Of a DNA stretch of 64,000 nucleotides, positions 1-10,070 are shown one piece after another. This DNA is from Castor canadensis. Its lineage: Eukaryota; Chordata; Mammalia; Rodentia; Castoridae. Position numbers and translations under genes: made by a program. Position 1 is the first letter of the stretch; each line of letters opens with the position of its first letter. Below the pieces are notes generated by a model. It did no database searches and had not been told where the DNA came from. It saw only the letters and a list, made by a program, of their open reading frames with translations. Where the stretch lies: contig NC_133390.1 in NCBI RefSeq assembly GCF_047511655.1, positions 134,965,583 through 135,029,582 on the forward strand. Reading direction: 5' to 3'.

Positions 1-1244
1 AGTTGCAGGGTTTGGGAGAAGGGCAGATTATTTGCCAAACATTTTATTTAAATACCAAAGTGGAACAAATTTTACTTTAAGCATTCACTGCTGAGATCTA
101 GGTAACATTTCACTTTTCCTTACTTGACTACATATTTCTCCACCTGGCCATATTCCATCAGTCAATCCTTTTTTTTTCCTAAGTTGTTGACACCAATTCA
201 CTAAACACCTCTGTGCAAGTACATCATTAAACAGAAGTCAATATTGTTTGTGGTTACTTTTTACATTTTGATATTAACTTTATACACAATGAAACATACA
301 AGTCCCAGATGGACCATTACAGCAGGTTTCAGTTTTTCAAGCCAAGACAAAACTTATCCTAACCTGAGATGTTGGAAGGTACTGTGACGTTGAGGTATCT
401 TGGGTCCCAGGACTGGCTTGTGTAGGGGACAGGCAGGCTTTTTACACGTGTTTCTGTATTTCTGATCTTAATCCTCCCTTCAAGTCAGTGAGCTGAGACT
501 AGATTTGAATTCTTGGTGCTAACACTGCTTTTTGCTACTGTCTCATCTTCCAGCCTCCAGTCTGTGTCTACTCCACCAGCATTTCTACCACCCCCCCCCA
601 TACACAGGTGTTCTGCAAACGTGGCAGACCTTGGTGGAAAGTCAATCTAATCTGGAGCAACATTTAGAAGATTGTTCTTGAATTGGTTTTAAATGCATAG
701 CTGAGGGGAACAATACAAACCTCCTTTAAAAAATAAGATATGTTTGGGGGTGAGGCAGAGATAAGGAGTATGTAATGCTATTTGTCGAATGACCACGGTA
801 GTGGTGAGATTCCAGTGTCTCAAGATTTGTGTCCCCTTCCTCCCAGCAAACCCTTGCAAAGTGTCCTGTTAGCACAGTTCAGGTTTGTGGCTGAGTAGAT
901 GAATGGGTATTTTGTGATCCTTCAAAGAAACTCCAAAAGTATATAGAAAGACCCAAAATAAATTTTTACAAAGCAGGCTACCTCTCACCCTAGTCACCCC
1001 AAATCGGTAGCCAGTTGCAGTAAAACCCAGGCTGGAGTGGCAAACGGTGAGCCCACCGCCATTGGCTTTGCATCTTCGTCTCCGCAAGCTTGCTGGGCCA
1101 GGGAAGGAGCCAGTGTTGTCTCGGACCTGCAGACTTCAAGCTATTCAAGTGCCTTAGCAAAAAGTTTGCTGTGGGTAAAAAAATCACACAGTAGGCCTCA
1201 GAGGCCTGTGTTGCCTCAGTTTCTAAACTCCTGTTCCTGTTTTG
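1..1244. other. unique non-coding stretch, possible minus-strand 3' end
   Basis: No recognisable repeat or coding exon. On the minus strand a canonical AATAAA lies at 43-48 (seen as TTTATT on the plus strand) in AT-rich sequence, so a minus-strand transcript starting in the CpG-rich blocks at 1.5-4.4 kb could end near the left edge. That is inference only; a single AATAAA in AT-rich DNA is weak. A short C-run lies near 590-599. Confidence 0.35.
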
Positions 1245-1433
1245 TTTTCCTCGGTATTGGGACTTGAACTCAGGTCCTACACCTAAGGGCCACTCCACGA
1301 GCCTTTTTCTGTGATGATTTTTTATTCCGAGATAGGATGCCAGTAAGTATTTGCCCGGGCTGTCTTTGAACGGCAATCCTCATCTCTGCCTCTTGAATAG
1401 CTAGGATTACAGACCTGAGCCACCGGCGCCTGG
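1245..1433 (-). repeat. composite B1+ID-like SINE, antisense
   Basis: On the plus strand the reverse complement of a tRNA-like half comes first (ACTTGAACTCAGGTCC, reverse of a degenerate Pol III B box). It is followed by the reverse complement of a B1/7SL-like half ending GGATTACAGACCTGAGCCACCGG. The order is that of a B1-ID dimer inserted in minus orientation. It is one of only two clear SINEs in the first 14.7 kb. Confidence 0.85.
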
Positions 1434-1499
1434 TCCTCTCCTGTTCTTTGAGATTCCCGACTATCCAAACCTGGATTATCCTAGCCGTGCCTCAGTCCA

Positions 1500-2960
1500 G
1501 AAGAGCGCTTCCCTGGCATTCTCGGCCACCTTGCTTAGGTCTCTGTCCCCTCCCCACCCCCAGCCTGGCCTTCCCACGCGCTGGGGGGGGGGTGCTCCTC
1601 GCCTCCGTCCCCCAGTCCTCCCTCCCCTTACTCCAAATCCCTTTTTAACATGCCACATTGTCCCGAAGAACACAAGAAGGAGAAATTGGGGGCGGGGGGG
1701 GGGCAGAATCCGGAGGCCGCAGCCAGCAATCAGGCCTTCTCTCCGCCTAGCAAGGACACACACGTTGTGAGCCGGGCCTGAAATGTGTTTCATTATCACA
1801 TAAAAGGCTCCCGTGGCGAAGGAGCCGAGAGGCAGGGCCGGGGGCCGAGTGGGGGACAATGGAGGCTGAAAGCGCTGCCTAACCTGCAATGTTTCGTATC
1901 GCACGCCCATTGTGCAAGGGTCGTTTTAAACTACTTAGCTCGCCCCCTCCACTGATCCCTGCCGATAAGATATAGTTCTATCCGAATACATAAAAAGGAT
2001 GTTGGGGCGCGGGTGCTTTCGAGAAGGCTTTTCTGCACTTCTCGTGTCTTTCACACACACCCCTCCCGATCAGTCCCCTCCCCCCAGTCCGGGTTCCTAG
2101 CTTAGGAGCTCAGGGATCGCCCTCCGCCCTTTCCTCTACTCTATGTATTGTGGGGTGCAGGGACTCGCCCCCCCACCCCGTCTTTTTCTTCCTTTTCCGC
2201 GCGCGGGTTTAAGCAGCCGTGATCTGTGAATAAACAAAGTCAGTAAACAACCGAAAAAAACATTCTAGATCCGAATTCCAGGAGGGTAAACTTTCCATGC
2301 CACGTCACACTTCAGCAAATTTGCACAGATATTATATTGCCTCCCCCTCCTTTATTATTCTTTTTTTTTTTGCCAGGATCCCATTGTACTTAACTGAATT
2401 TTATAACGCTGATCGATATCTTGGTAAAATATTCATTTTTAAACTAGCGGGCAGTGAAATCTTTGCTTTGTGTGCTAAAGTCAACAGTCGCTCGGTTTGA
2501 GCTCAAATAAATGCAGGGATGCCTCGGCTGGGAGCAGTCGGACGCCTCCCTCCGCGCTCTGGACGCTCTGTCGCCCGCCCGCCCGCCCGCCAGCCACCGC
2601 AGGTAGGGAGCGCGCCCACTCGGGGGCCGCGCCCGGGCTCCCCGCAACAGAGACCGCCCCCCACTCGGGTCCTCATGTCCCCCCGCCCCCCAGTCTCCCT
2701 TCCAGGAGCTCCGATGTCTAGGTGGGGGTTGGGGATAGGAAGCTCAGCAGATGAAGACCCAGGGGGAAGTGAGAGGTTGCCTTTTCTGCTAGGAGTTTCG
2801 AGAGTGCGCCGCGTAGAAAAGTGAGAGTTACAAACGGAGCAGTTACAGAGGAGTTTGGTGGAGCTCCGAAGCAATGAGTGGCCGGACAGGCCCCTGCATC
2901 CACTTGGGGCTGGGGATTCGATCCGAGCGCCGCGAGTTTTCCAAGGACAGCGAGTGTGTG
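1500..2960. promoter_or_regulatory. CpG-rich block with TATA-like motifs
   Basis: CpG dinucleotides are dense at about 1,570-1,930, 2,180-2,220, 2,515-2,660 and 2,780-2,960, against a CpG-poor background elsewhere. TATA-like CATAAAAGG lies near 1,798-1,806 and ACATAAAAAGG near 1,988-1,998; the latter is followed about 30 bp later by a pyrimidine-rich start-like context. GC-box and CCGCCC-type motifs are common. The frames inside are short and unrecognised. I read this as one or more CpG-island promoters or a Polycomb-type island of a developmental locus. Direction of transcription is undetermined, and the plus strand is only slightly favoured by the TATA orientation. Confidence 0.6.
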
Positions 2961-3895
2961 TGGTGGGGAGTGGGGAGCACTCTTAACCTGACAGTCTAGG
3001 TTGCGGGTCAGCAGGAAACGTTAAGCGTGATGCAAGGGACTCCCAAGAGGCAGAGGCGTGAGTGGTGAGGACGCCCTCCCCACATGCATACTGGTTTCGA
3101 GTTCATTCTCTGCTGTTTCCCCGGATCCAAGCCGATCGAGGCTGCTGAAAGGGTTGGCACCCATCGAGAGTAGAGGGGAGGGGCAGCGCCCTTCCAAGTA
3201 GCGAGTGACAGCTCTCGCAGCAGGAAGCTGCTGGTGGCCTTTACGCACAGGCGAGTTTGGTTGCTGACAGACTGGGGGAACCTCTGGGGTTGGGCCCAAC
3301 AGAGAAAGTCAGAAACTGGCGGCGGGGCCATTTATCACCCCAGTCCTTCAACCCAGTCTCTTCTTTTCTTTGTGAGCCTGGGTCCCCGCTGGCCCGGGAC
3401 ACAAATGCGCTCGGGCTTGCTGGACTTGTGCTTTGAGGTGCCAGAGGACGCGAGTTTGGAGGACAGACCAGAATCAAGTGCGTCTTTGCACTACCTGCAG
3501 GGAGATGCCGACCTCAGAAAATTGGTAGTTCCTCTTTTGTCTGCTAAGGGCCTTCAACTTTCGAACGCAGTGTATAGAAAAAGTGTCTTTCCCCAGGGGG
3601 CTACTCCTTCCACCACTCTCTCGCAAATATGCATTCTCCCTGGGGCCTTTGTTTTAAATGCCTGGGTATGAGGAGTCCTAAGAGGCTCATGCCATGCTGG
3701 CTTATTCTGAGTCTTTCGCCAGGTGGTGAGAGTCACTAGGTTACCTGCCAAAGAAATTGCTGCCACCTCCAACTGTTAAGCTCTTCTAGTCTGCGCTGCA
3801 GCCACCAGGTCGAAAACCTAAGTGGGAAGAAAACGGTTTCACTGATGCTCAGGTTCAGTACTATGTGGGCACCTCCACATGTGGAAACTCTAGGT
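2961..3895. other. repeat-free flank of CpG block
   Basis: Moderately GC-rich, no transposon recognised, with scattered CpGs (for example 3,120-3,250 and 3,400-3,480). A plus-strand frame of 145 codons runs 3,234-3,671 but resembles no family I know and lacks a convincing start context, so I do not call it a gene. Confidence 0.5.
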
Positions 3896-3956
3896 ATCTT
3901 CCTTCCTTCCTTCCTTCTTTCCTGCCTTCCTCCGTTCCTTCCTTCCTTCCTTCCCT
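3896..3956. repeat. (TTCC)n microsatellite
   Basis: Imperfect TTCC/CTTT pyrimidine repeat about 60 bp long, interrupted by CCTGCC and CCGTTCC. It separates two CpG-rich blocks. Confidence 0.95.
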
Positions 3957-4440
3957 GGCACGTTGGGCTTCGCGCCCTTGTTCACCGCATCCGAGGCCCG
4001 AGGAGGGCGCGCCCGCACATTCTGATCCGGGCTCAGCCTCTCGTAGCTGGTTATCTTTCCTGAACAAGCTGGAGCACCGGCAGGACACTGGCAAAGCTAA
4101 TCGTTTTTAAATAATTAATGTCTCCGGGTTCCTCTGGTAATGCAGGGCTTCGAATCCGTCAATTACTTGTCATTAGACCAGTGTCGCCCCACGGCCTTCC
4201 CTCGGGCCTTTGATGGCGCCGGGTCACCTCGCCCAGCCCCACTCCACAGCGGAATTAAAAGGTGCCCGGTCTTTGAAAGCCGGGTGCTGAGTAGCCAGCG
4301 CCCTTAATTCTGCGCGAGTTTTGAAAGAAAGACCCTCGCTGAAGAGATGTAATCTTTCAAATGGCCAATTTAAACGCCTGATCTTTATCGCCCGCCTTCT
4401 CAAGCCTTTATAAAGAGAAGTCAGTCCTCAGTGCTTTGGA
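3957..4440. promoter_or_regulatory. CpG-rich candidate promoter/enhancer
   Basis: CpG-rich at 3,965-4,030 and 4,190-4,330, mixed with AT-rich homeodomain-type motifs (TCAATTACTTGTCATTAGA near 4,160; AATAATTAATG near 4,112). A good TATA box, CCTTTATAAAGAG, sits at 4,405-4,417, and AATTAAAAGG at about 4,253. No repeat interrupts it. The mixture of CpG-rich DNA and TAAT motifs is typical of developmental regulatory DNA. Conservation is presumed, not measured. Confidence 0.55.
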
Positions 4441-6272
4441 TGCCTTTTAATGTGGCGGTTGGGGCAGGAAGAAGCGAGAGATAACGCTTAATAGTGCGTA
4501 AGGGGAGGCGTTTGTCCAAGGAGGTACCGGGAGGAATCTCTGGGCAACTTGTTTTCTTAGCAGCAGCGCATCCTTCTAACCATAGCGGGCCAGGGATTGC
4601 TCCTTGCTGGAGGGAAGGGTCGCTGAGAGCAAGCAAGTCTTTCAAAAAGTGTAGAACCAATAGATTTCCCAAAATGCAGCGGATCTTTTTCTGACTGAAT
4701 CTTCTCCCTGCGACAGACAGGAGGAAAAGGAAACACTCTCTGTCTCTCTCCATACCACCCCCCCGCCCCAAAGCCACAGCAGACCTGGCGTTGCTGAACT
4801 GCTGGTGCTGGATAACGCCCACAAACTTATAGCCACCAAGTCCTTCCTCATAGAATAGACACCCCCCCACCCCCACCCCCCTCCGCAATCCACACCCTAG
4901 CACCACTAGTCCCAGTTTGCTGTCCTCCACTGTGGCAAAAGAACACGGTTTCAGACCTGGAATGTTTTTGCCTTAAGAGAAGAGGGTGGACACCAACCTT
5001 GGCAGCAGCACCATGGCAAACACAAACAGCAAATGGTTGGTGAATGAAATTAAAATACAAAACCAAGGAAAACAGACCTCCAAAGTTTGCAGCTTCCTTC
5101 TCCAGTCAAATGTTCTCTTTATAGAAAAAAATGGAAGGATCTCAGGACCTTATCTGTCTACTCTCTTTGAACAAAAAATACACACTGTATCTTCAACCTT
5201 CCTGGACTGTAAAGGCATCTGCCCCCTCTTGGGGGCTTTATAGCAGACTTCAGATAATACATTTCTTGTAACCTCTTATCCCCAGGACCGGTTTTCCTCT
5301 GAGAAGAGGGAAAAAAAGAAGTGATAGGGAACCAAGAAAAAGATAATTTGAATCTTAGGAGGATCTGTGTAAAGGATGGACAGAGAAAGACTGAGAACTT
5401 GACCAGACCTGGGCTTCTCTTCATATTTTCAGATCCACATATTGTCTTTCTAGGGCAGGTCACTTTGTTTGGGATTTTTCAAAACATTCTCTTTTTTTTT
5501 TTTTTTATGAGATGCACTGGATATGGATAGACACGTTCAGAGTCAGGCAAACGAAAATAGCATGGAATAGATGTGTCCCCAAGGGAACGGCAGAGGCCCC
5601 AGCTCCTGGCAGGCCTCTTCTCCCTTTGACAAAACTTCCAGGGAGTTCCCTACCCTCATTCACTCCAGGGGTTGCCTCGGAAGCCTAAATCCTGGGGCAT
5701 CTTCCCCATTATGCTCACAGCCTTCCTGCCCACTCTCTTATCCCTTTTCTCCTTTCTTCTTTAAAACAATCATGTGTGTCCCCCTTGCCCCCTCCCCTCA
5801 TTGTATTTGTTGATGACCTAACACGCTCACACCAAAAGCCACACACAGAAAACCAACAATGTGGGATGGGAGGAGAGACCAATTATGACTGAGGCTAACA
5901 AGCGGGAACACCCAAGTTGAGGCCCGCTGTCTCCTGGGAGACTGATGGAGGCTTATTTTACAAGCTGTAATTCTGTCGTGGTCCCTATTGCCAGGCTGGA
6001 AGTGATGCCTCCTCTTCCCTCCCCCTCAGCCCCACACCCCTGGGGCAGATTTCAGACCTTTTATATATATTCTGCAGAAGAAGCGGCCCCCTTGTGCCAA
6101 AGTCCCCCTCATAGACAGGTAGAGAGGATGGGGACGTTTTTCAAGCATATCATCACAACAGTATGCCTGCTTTTACATGTGTGGCTGTTCTCAGAGTTCC
6201 CACATCACTGTGGCCATCCACATGGACTGGTCAGATGTCACTATCACCCCACCCAGGTCCGCATTAAAATCA

Positions 6273-6274
<2 letters not shown>
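4441..6274. other. unique non-coding stretch
   Basis: No transposon recognised. It contains C-rich pyrimidine runs (4,759-4,772; 4,861-4,882) and a 15-base T run near 5,492-5,506. A minus-strand frame of 169 codons (4,421-4,930) is open partly because of these low-complexity tracts and encodes nothing recognisable. Confidence 0.5.

Positions 6275-6309
<35 letters not shown>
6275..6309. repeat. (CT)n microsatellite
   Basis: About 17 perfect CT units. It makes an artificial Leu-Ser repeat at the end of a plus-strand frame, which is not a gene. Confidence 0.97.
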
Positions 6310-6312
<3 letters not shown>

Positions 6313-7106
6313 ACAACTGATAGCTAGGAGTGCTGAAAGAAGTAACCCAAATTAAATTACATTCATTCATGCAAAACTACAGTTCTCATAGTCTCACATG
6401 AGTGAAAGCCTGGGGTATAACCTTCTGTGCTAATTAGAGGCAGCAGTATTCCCAGCAATCCCAGGTGACCATGCAGAGCTACTGCACTCATTTGACTTAA
6501 ACAGCATTACTGGAGGAGGGACATTGACCATCACAAACATGCATGTGTAAAGAAGAAGAACTAGTGTTTTGTGGGTGCTAGAACTTTGGACCAAGAAGAC
6601 ATTTGCTGTTTTTTAGTTTTTGCTTGTTCTTGCAATGCCACTTCCATTTAGCCAGAGGTAAATCAGTTTTCCATTGTTTCATTTACATGAACACAATATG
6701 ACAGAAGTTCAAGAATAAGCAGGGATGTTTTTCAACCAGGTTTGGTCATGATGAGCCAAGCTAATCAAAATAGAAATGCATATGTGTGCACTTTGATTGC
6801 TCTTTCTTCAGATCTGTATAATGAGTTCTGTTGCCTCAAAGAAAGTATATATAACTCCTGATCCGAAATCCTGAGTGATATAAGGGCATTGCTTGAAAAC
6901 ATAAAACATAGTCTTGGGAAGTGTTTTACTGGAAAGAGCTTGGAAGGAGGGAAGACGTGGTGGGTGGCTGGAGAAATGGGAAGGACAGATGATTATATGA
7001 CAACTTTCTGTAAAGGAATGGCGTGAAGTGTCAGCCAGGGCAGGACCTGGGTCATAGAGAGCTCAACAGAGGTCATAGGCATCTTATTCAAATACATAAA
7101 GATGTT
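6310..7106. other. unique non-coding stretch
   Basis: AT-moderate, without recognised repeats or exons. Confidence 0.5.
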
Positions 7107-7194
7107 AGGGCTTGAGGTGTAGCTCAATGGTAGTGCACTTGCCTAAAAGGCAGGAGGCCCTGGGTTCGATCCCTAGCACCACAAAAGAAAAAAA
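7107..7194 (+). repeat. ID SINE (tRNA-derived)
   Basis: Starts GGGCTTGAGGTGTAGCTCAA and ends in an A-rich tail. The Pol III A box (TAGCTCAATGG, 7,120-7,130) is close to consensus. The B box (GGTTCGATCCC, 7,163-7,173) matches GGTTCGANNCC exactly. It is the best-preserved ID in the window and the only SINE between 1.4 and 14.7 kb. Confidence 0.93.
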
Positions 7195-8985
7195 TATACA
7201 ACTCTGCCTAAGCTTTCTTGCTTGCTTTACCTTCTAAAGCCCATTCTAAATTTAAAATAAAGTAGACCATTTTTACTGTGTTTTCCATTTGTTCTGCAAT
7301 TCTGAGCTACATTAAACTGAGTTGTAACTTCAACTCTATACCTTGCTGGCTGAGAAACTTATCATCTACTCAGAAAATTGAGTTGTTTCTTTGCAGAAAT
7401 TTTGCCTTTTGTTCTATCATCTTAGTGTTTCTTGCTGCCTTTCACATCCTCCAACATGTGCTCACCCCCCTCCCCATCTCATGTCTTTATCACAACTCTA
7501 TTCAATCCCATTAGCACTGATTGGGGTTCCCCAAGGTGCTAGGCACAACATAAAGTATCTCTCTCCCCCGCATCCCCCTCCTCCTGTAGAGGTCAGAATT
7601 TATGGGCCTGGGGCTAAAGAAATGTAGGAAACTTGCTCTAATTTCAAGGCTCAACACTGATCTCCAAGTTTCTTCAGCTTCTCTGCTTCATATAATGCTG
7701 GGCTCAGATATCTTCTATTTCAGTGTAGTAGGAAGCCTGCCTTCTCAGAGCTCCAGAATTTGCAAAGTGTGCTGTGTTGGCAGAGGAGAATGTCTGAAGT
7801 ATCAGGGGAAAGCTGTAACAATCAGGAAGATCTCAGGAAGACTGAGGCTTGAGTTTCCCTTGGAAGGATGGCAAAGATGCCATCAACTGTCTTGGAGATC
7901 AGGCTGATTCTCATTTTTTCATTTGGAGTGATCATCAGAATTCTCTTGTGGTAATCATGGTCCTTCAAAGCCAGCCAGAGGTTTGTTCAGATCTGCCCCC
8001 CCCCCCCCCCCCCCCGCTCCACAATCAAAGCTCTGGGGCTAGTTGGCTAATACAGAAAAAGAGGAGACAGAGAATAAGCAGATAGATGGCTCTTGAATTT
8101 TGAGCAGAAAGAAAATGCCAAAGAAGAGGAAAACATCAGGGGCAGAGACTATGAGCTGCAATGTGGGCTTAAAACAGTCCACATAGCCAAGTTATTTAGA
8201 GCTGTGGCCTCGGATCATCTTTATTCCTTTACAGGGAGATCCAGGGAGCAGGGGCCAGGAATGTTCCAAGAGGCTCTTGCTTCTGACCGCCTTCTGACCC
8301 GCACCTGGTGGCATGACAACGCAGGTGACAACACAGCTGGAATGCATGCACTGCCTACAGATGGTCTCCAGCATGCCCTTGCCCCAGCTGTGTGAACGCA
8401 AGACTCCAGCCCCCACAGCATGCCTCCCCTGACATATACAAATGTAGATCTCGGTTAAACACATGCTTCAGAGGTTTGCCCAGAATAGAATGCTGGCCAA
8501 GGCAGACTGGAAGGAGGATGTGGCCCTGCAGCTAGTAGGCCTGTTGTTAGGGAAGAGACTTCAGAGTGTGCACAACTGGGCTGCACGTGGGCATACACAG
8601 CAATGATGACTGAGCATCTGCTTGCCCCAGGCCCTGGGGACACAGGGTGTAGCTAAACACTGGCCCTTCTAGAAACCACAATCAGGCTGGGTGCTGAAGT
8701 CCCTTTTAGCTTACTGGAAGCCAAGTTCCCTGGCCTTTCCATTTTTAGTGGTGTGGGATTTCCTAAAGACCTAGCATCTTCCGTCATAGCATTTTAGGCG
8801 AGACTTAGATGAGTGGATTCTAATGCCAGCCCCATGCACCGCAATGTTCATGGTATGAGGATGGCCAACTCTTGGAAGCAAAAAAGTTCTTAGATTAAAC
8901 TGCACTTCCCACTCCATACTGAATAACTGAAGTATCAGACAAAAGTGGGGGCATGAGAATGAGGCAAGTTACCCACACTTTGGTT
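7195..8985. other. unique non-coding stretch
   Basis: No clear transposon. Near 8,630-8,660 the text (CAGGCCCTGGGGACACAGGG) resembles a very old mammalian interspersed repeat but is too short to assign. Overlapping small frames show no family resemblance. Confidence 0.45.
7996..8015. repeat. poly(C)20 homopolymer
   Basis: Twenty consecutive C residues (G on the minus strand). It is prone to sequencing length error and to G-quadruplex or i-motif formation. Confidence 0.95.
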
Positions 8986-9440
8986 GTTTGCTGTACCATC
9001 TAAAGACCATGAGAACAGAGGAGAATATCATCTGGGGGGAGTTCCTTATGGGGATGAGCAAAAGGGAGATGGGCATCCAATCTATATTTTGTCCTCTCTC
9101 CATTTTAATTACACCCCTCGCTCACCAGCACAATTTGCCAATTAAAGGCCAATCTCTCTTGATTTCTTTGCTTTTAAAGGACATTTCGATTCACCCAGGC
9201 AGGCAATTAAATCCCCCTGGAGCCTCTCCCTTTCCAGAGCTCATGAACAAGATGAGTCCCTATCTGCTCCCAGCATCGAGCCTTGGGAAGGAGTTGATCT
9301 CAGGTGCTCACCTGCAGTTATCAGAATGCCAGACTCATTTAGGGAGCTCAACTCTGGACCCTGAGGAGATCCCTTCATTGATTGTGGAAAGCGCTGTTTA
9401 GATTTTGTCCTTGCTCAGTAAACAACTAAAAGGAACTGCA
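8986..9440. promoter_or_regulatory. candidate conserved enhancer
   Basis: Repeat-free, with clustered factor-like motifs: TTTTAATTACACC and CCAATTAAAGGCC (homeodomain type), AGGCAATTAAATCC, an E-box CAGGTG/CACCTG pair near 9,301-9,313, and TTATCAG (GATA type). A 137-codon plus-strand frame here is unrecognised and I treat it as chance. Confidence 0.4.
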
Positions 9441-9465
9441 CGATTTCTGCCTTGCACGCAATGGA

Positions 9466-9494
9466 GTCTCTCCCCTCCTCTCTTCCTCCCCCCC

Positions 9495-9537
<43 letters not shown>

Positions 9538-9575
9538 CTCTGTCTCCCCACCCCCCCTCCCTCCTACCCTCCTTC
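9466..9575. repeat. pyrimidine tract with (CT)n core
   Basis: C/T-only tract with a (CT)n core at about 9,503-9,531. Mirror-symmetric purine/pyrimidine DNA of this kind can form triplexes. The frames through it are artefacts. Confidence 0.93.
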
Positions 9576-10070
9576 AGTTCAGGCAGGCCTCTGGACTCCT
9601 GTTTATTAATCACAATCACAAAGTCAGATCAGAATCTCGTTATAACATCTTTACCTAATCCCCCTGCTCCCCAACAGTTGGGTGGATTTTGAGGTGCTAC
9701 CTAGTCCTCTGACGACTCATAACTCTCCCAAAGGACAAATCCTCCCAGGTGCCTAAGTCTGCAAGGAAAACTCCAGAGAAAAAAGATGCACCTGTGGACC
9801 CCCTACTCTGCCACCTTGCTAAGTCCCCACCTAGCTAAAATGCTAGCCACAGACTTATCAGGGCCATTCCTCCCTCACCTCCCTTCCCCCACCCTATGCC
9901 TGCTGGAGTTACTAGTTGTTCTTTGATAAGCTGGTTGCTGCTCGGACACTGAACAAAGTTGGGGGTGGGAGGTGCATTTGCAGTCCCCAAAGCGGGAGGG
10001 TTGCTTCTGGACAGAGCAATGGGAGTCCTCCACACAGATTTCTTTCTAAGGTGCAAAAACGAATTACTAT
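9576..10070. other. unique non-coding stretch
   Basis: No repeat or exon recognised. It leads into the AT-rich block that follows. Confidence 0.45.

Noticed and set aside
1688-1705. G-quadruplex candidate (long G-run broken by one C)
   Set aside because: Likely able to fold but common in CpG-rich promoters. No specific role can be supported.
3234-3671. 145-codon plus-strand frame in the CpG region
   Set aside because: GC-rich DNA favours open frames, the opposite strand is also open in part, and no family is recognised.
3896-3956. Possible protein-coding Ser/Phe/Leu-Pro repeat
   Set aside because: Simple TTCC microsatellite.
4421-4930. 169-codon minus-strand frame
   Set aside because: Kept open partly by C-rich low-complexity tracts (Gly-rich on the minus strand). 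No recognisable protein.
5945-6355. 136-codon plus-strand frame
   Set aside because: Ends in a Leu-Ser repeat made by the (CT)n microsatellite.
7107-7194. Possible tRNA gene (A and B boxes present)
   Set aside because: It is an ID SINE: A-rich tail, family of dispersed copies, and no complete cloverleaf or acceptor pairing evident.
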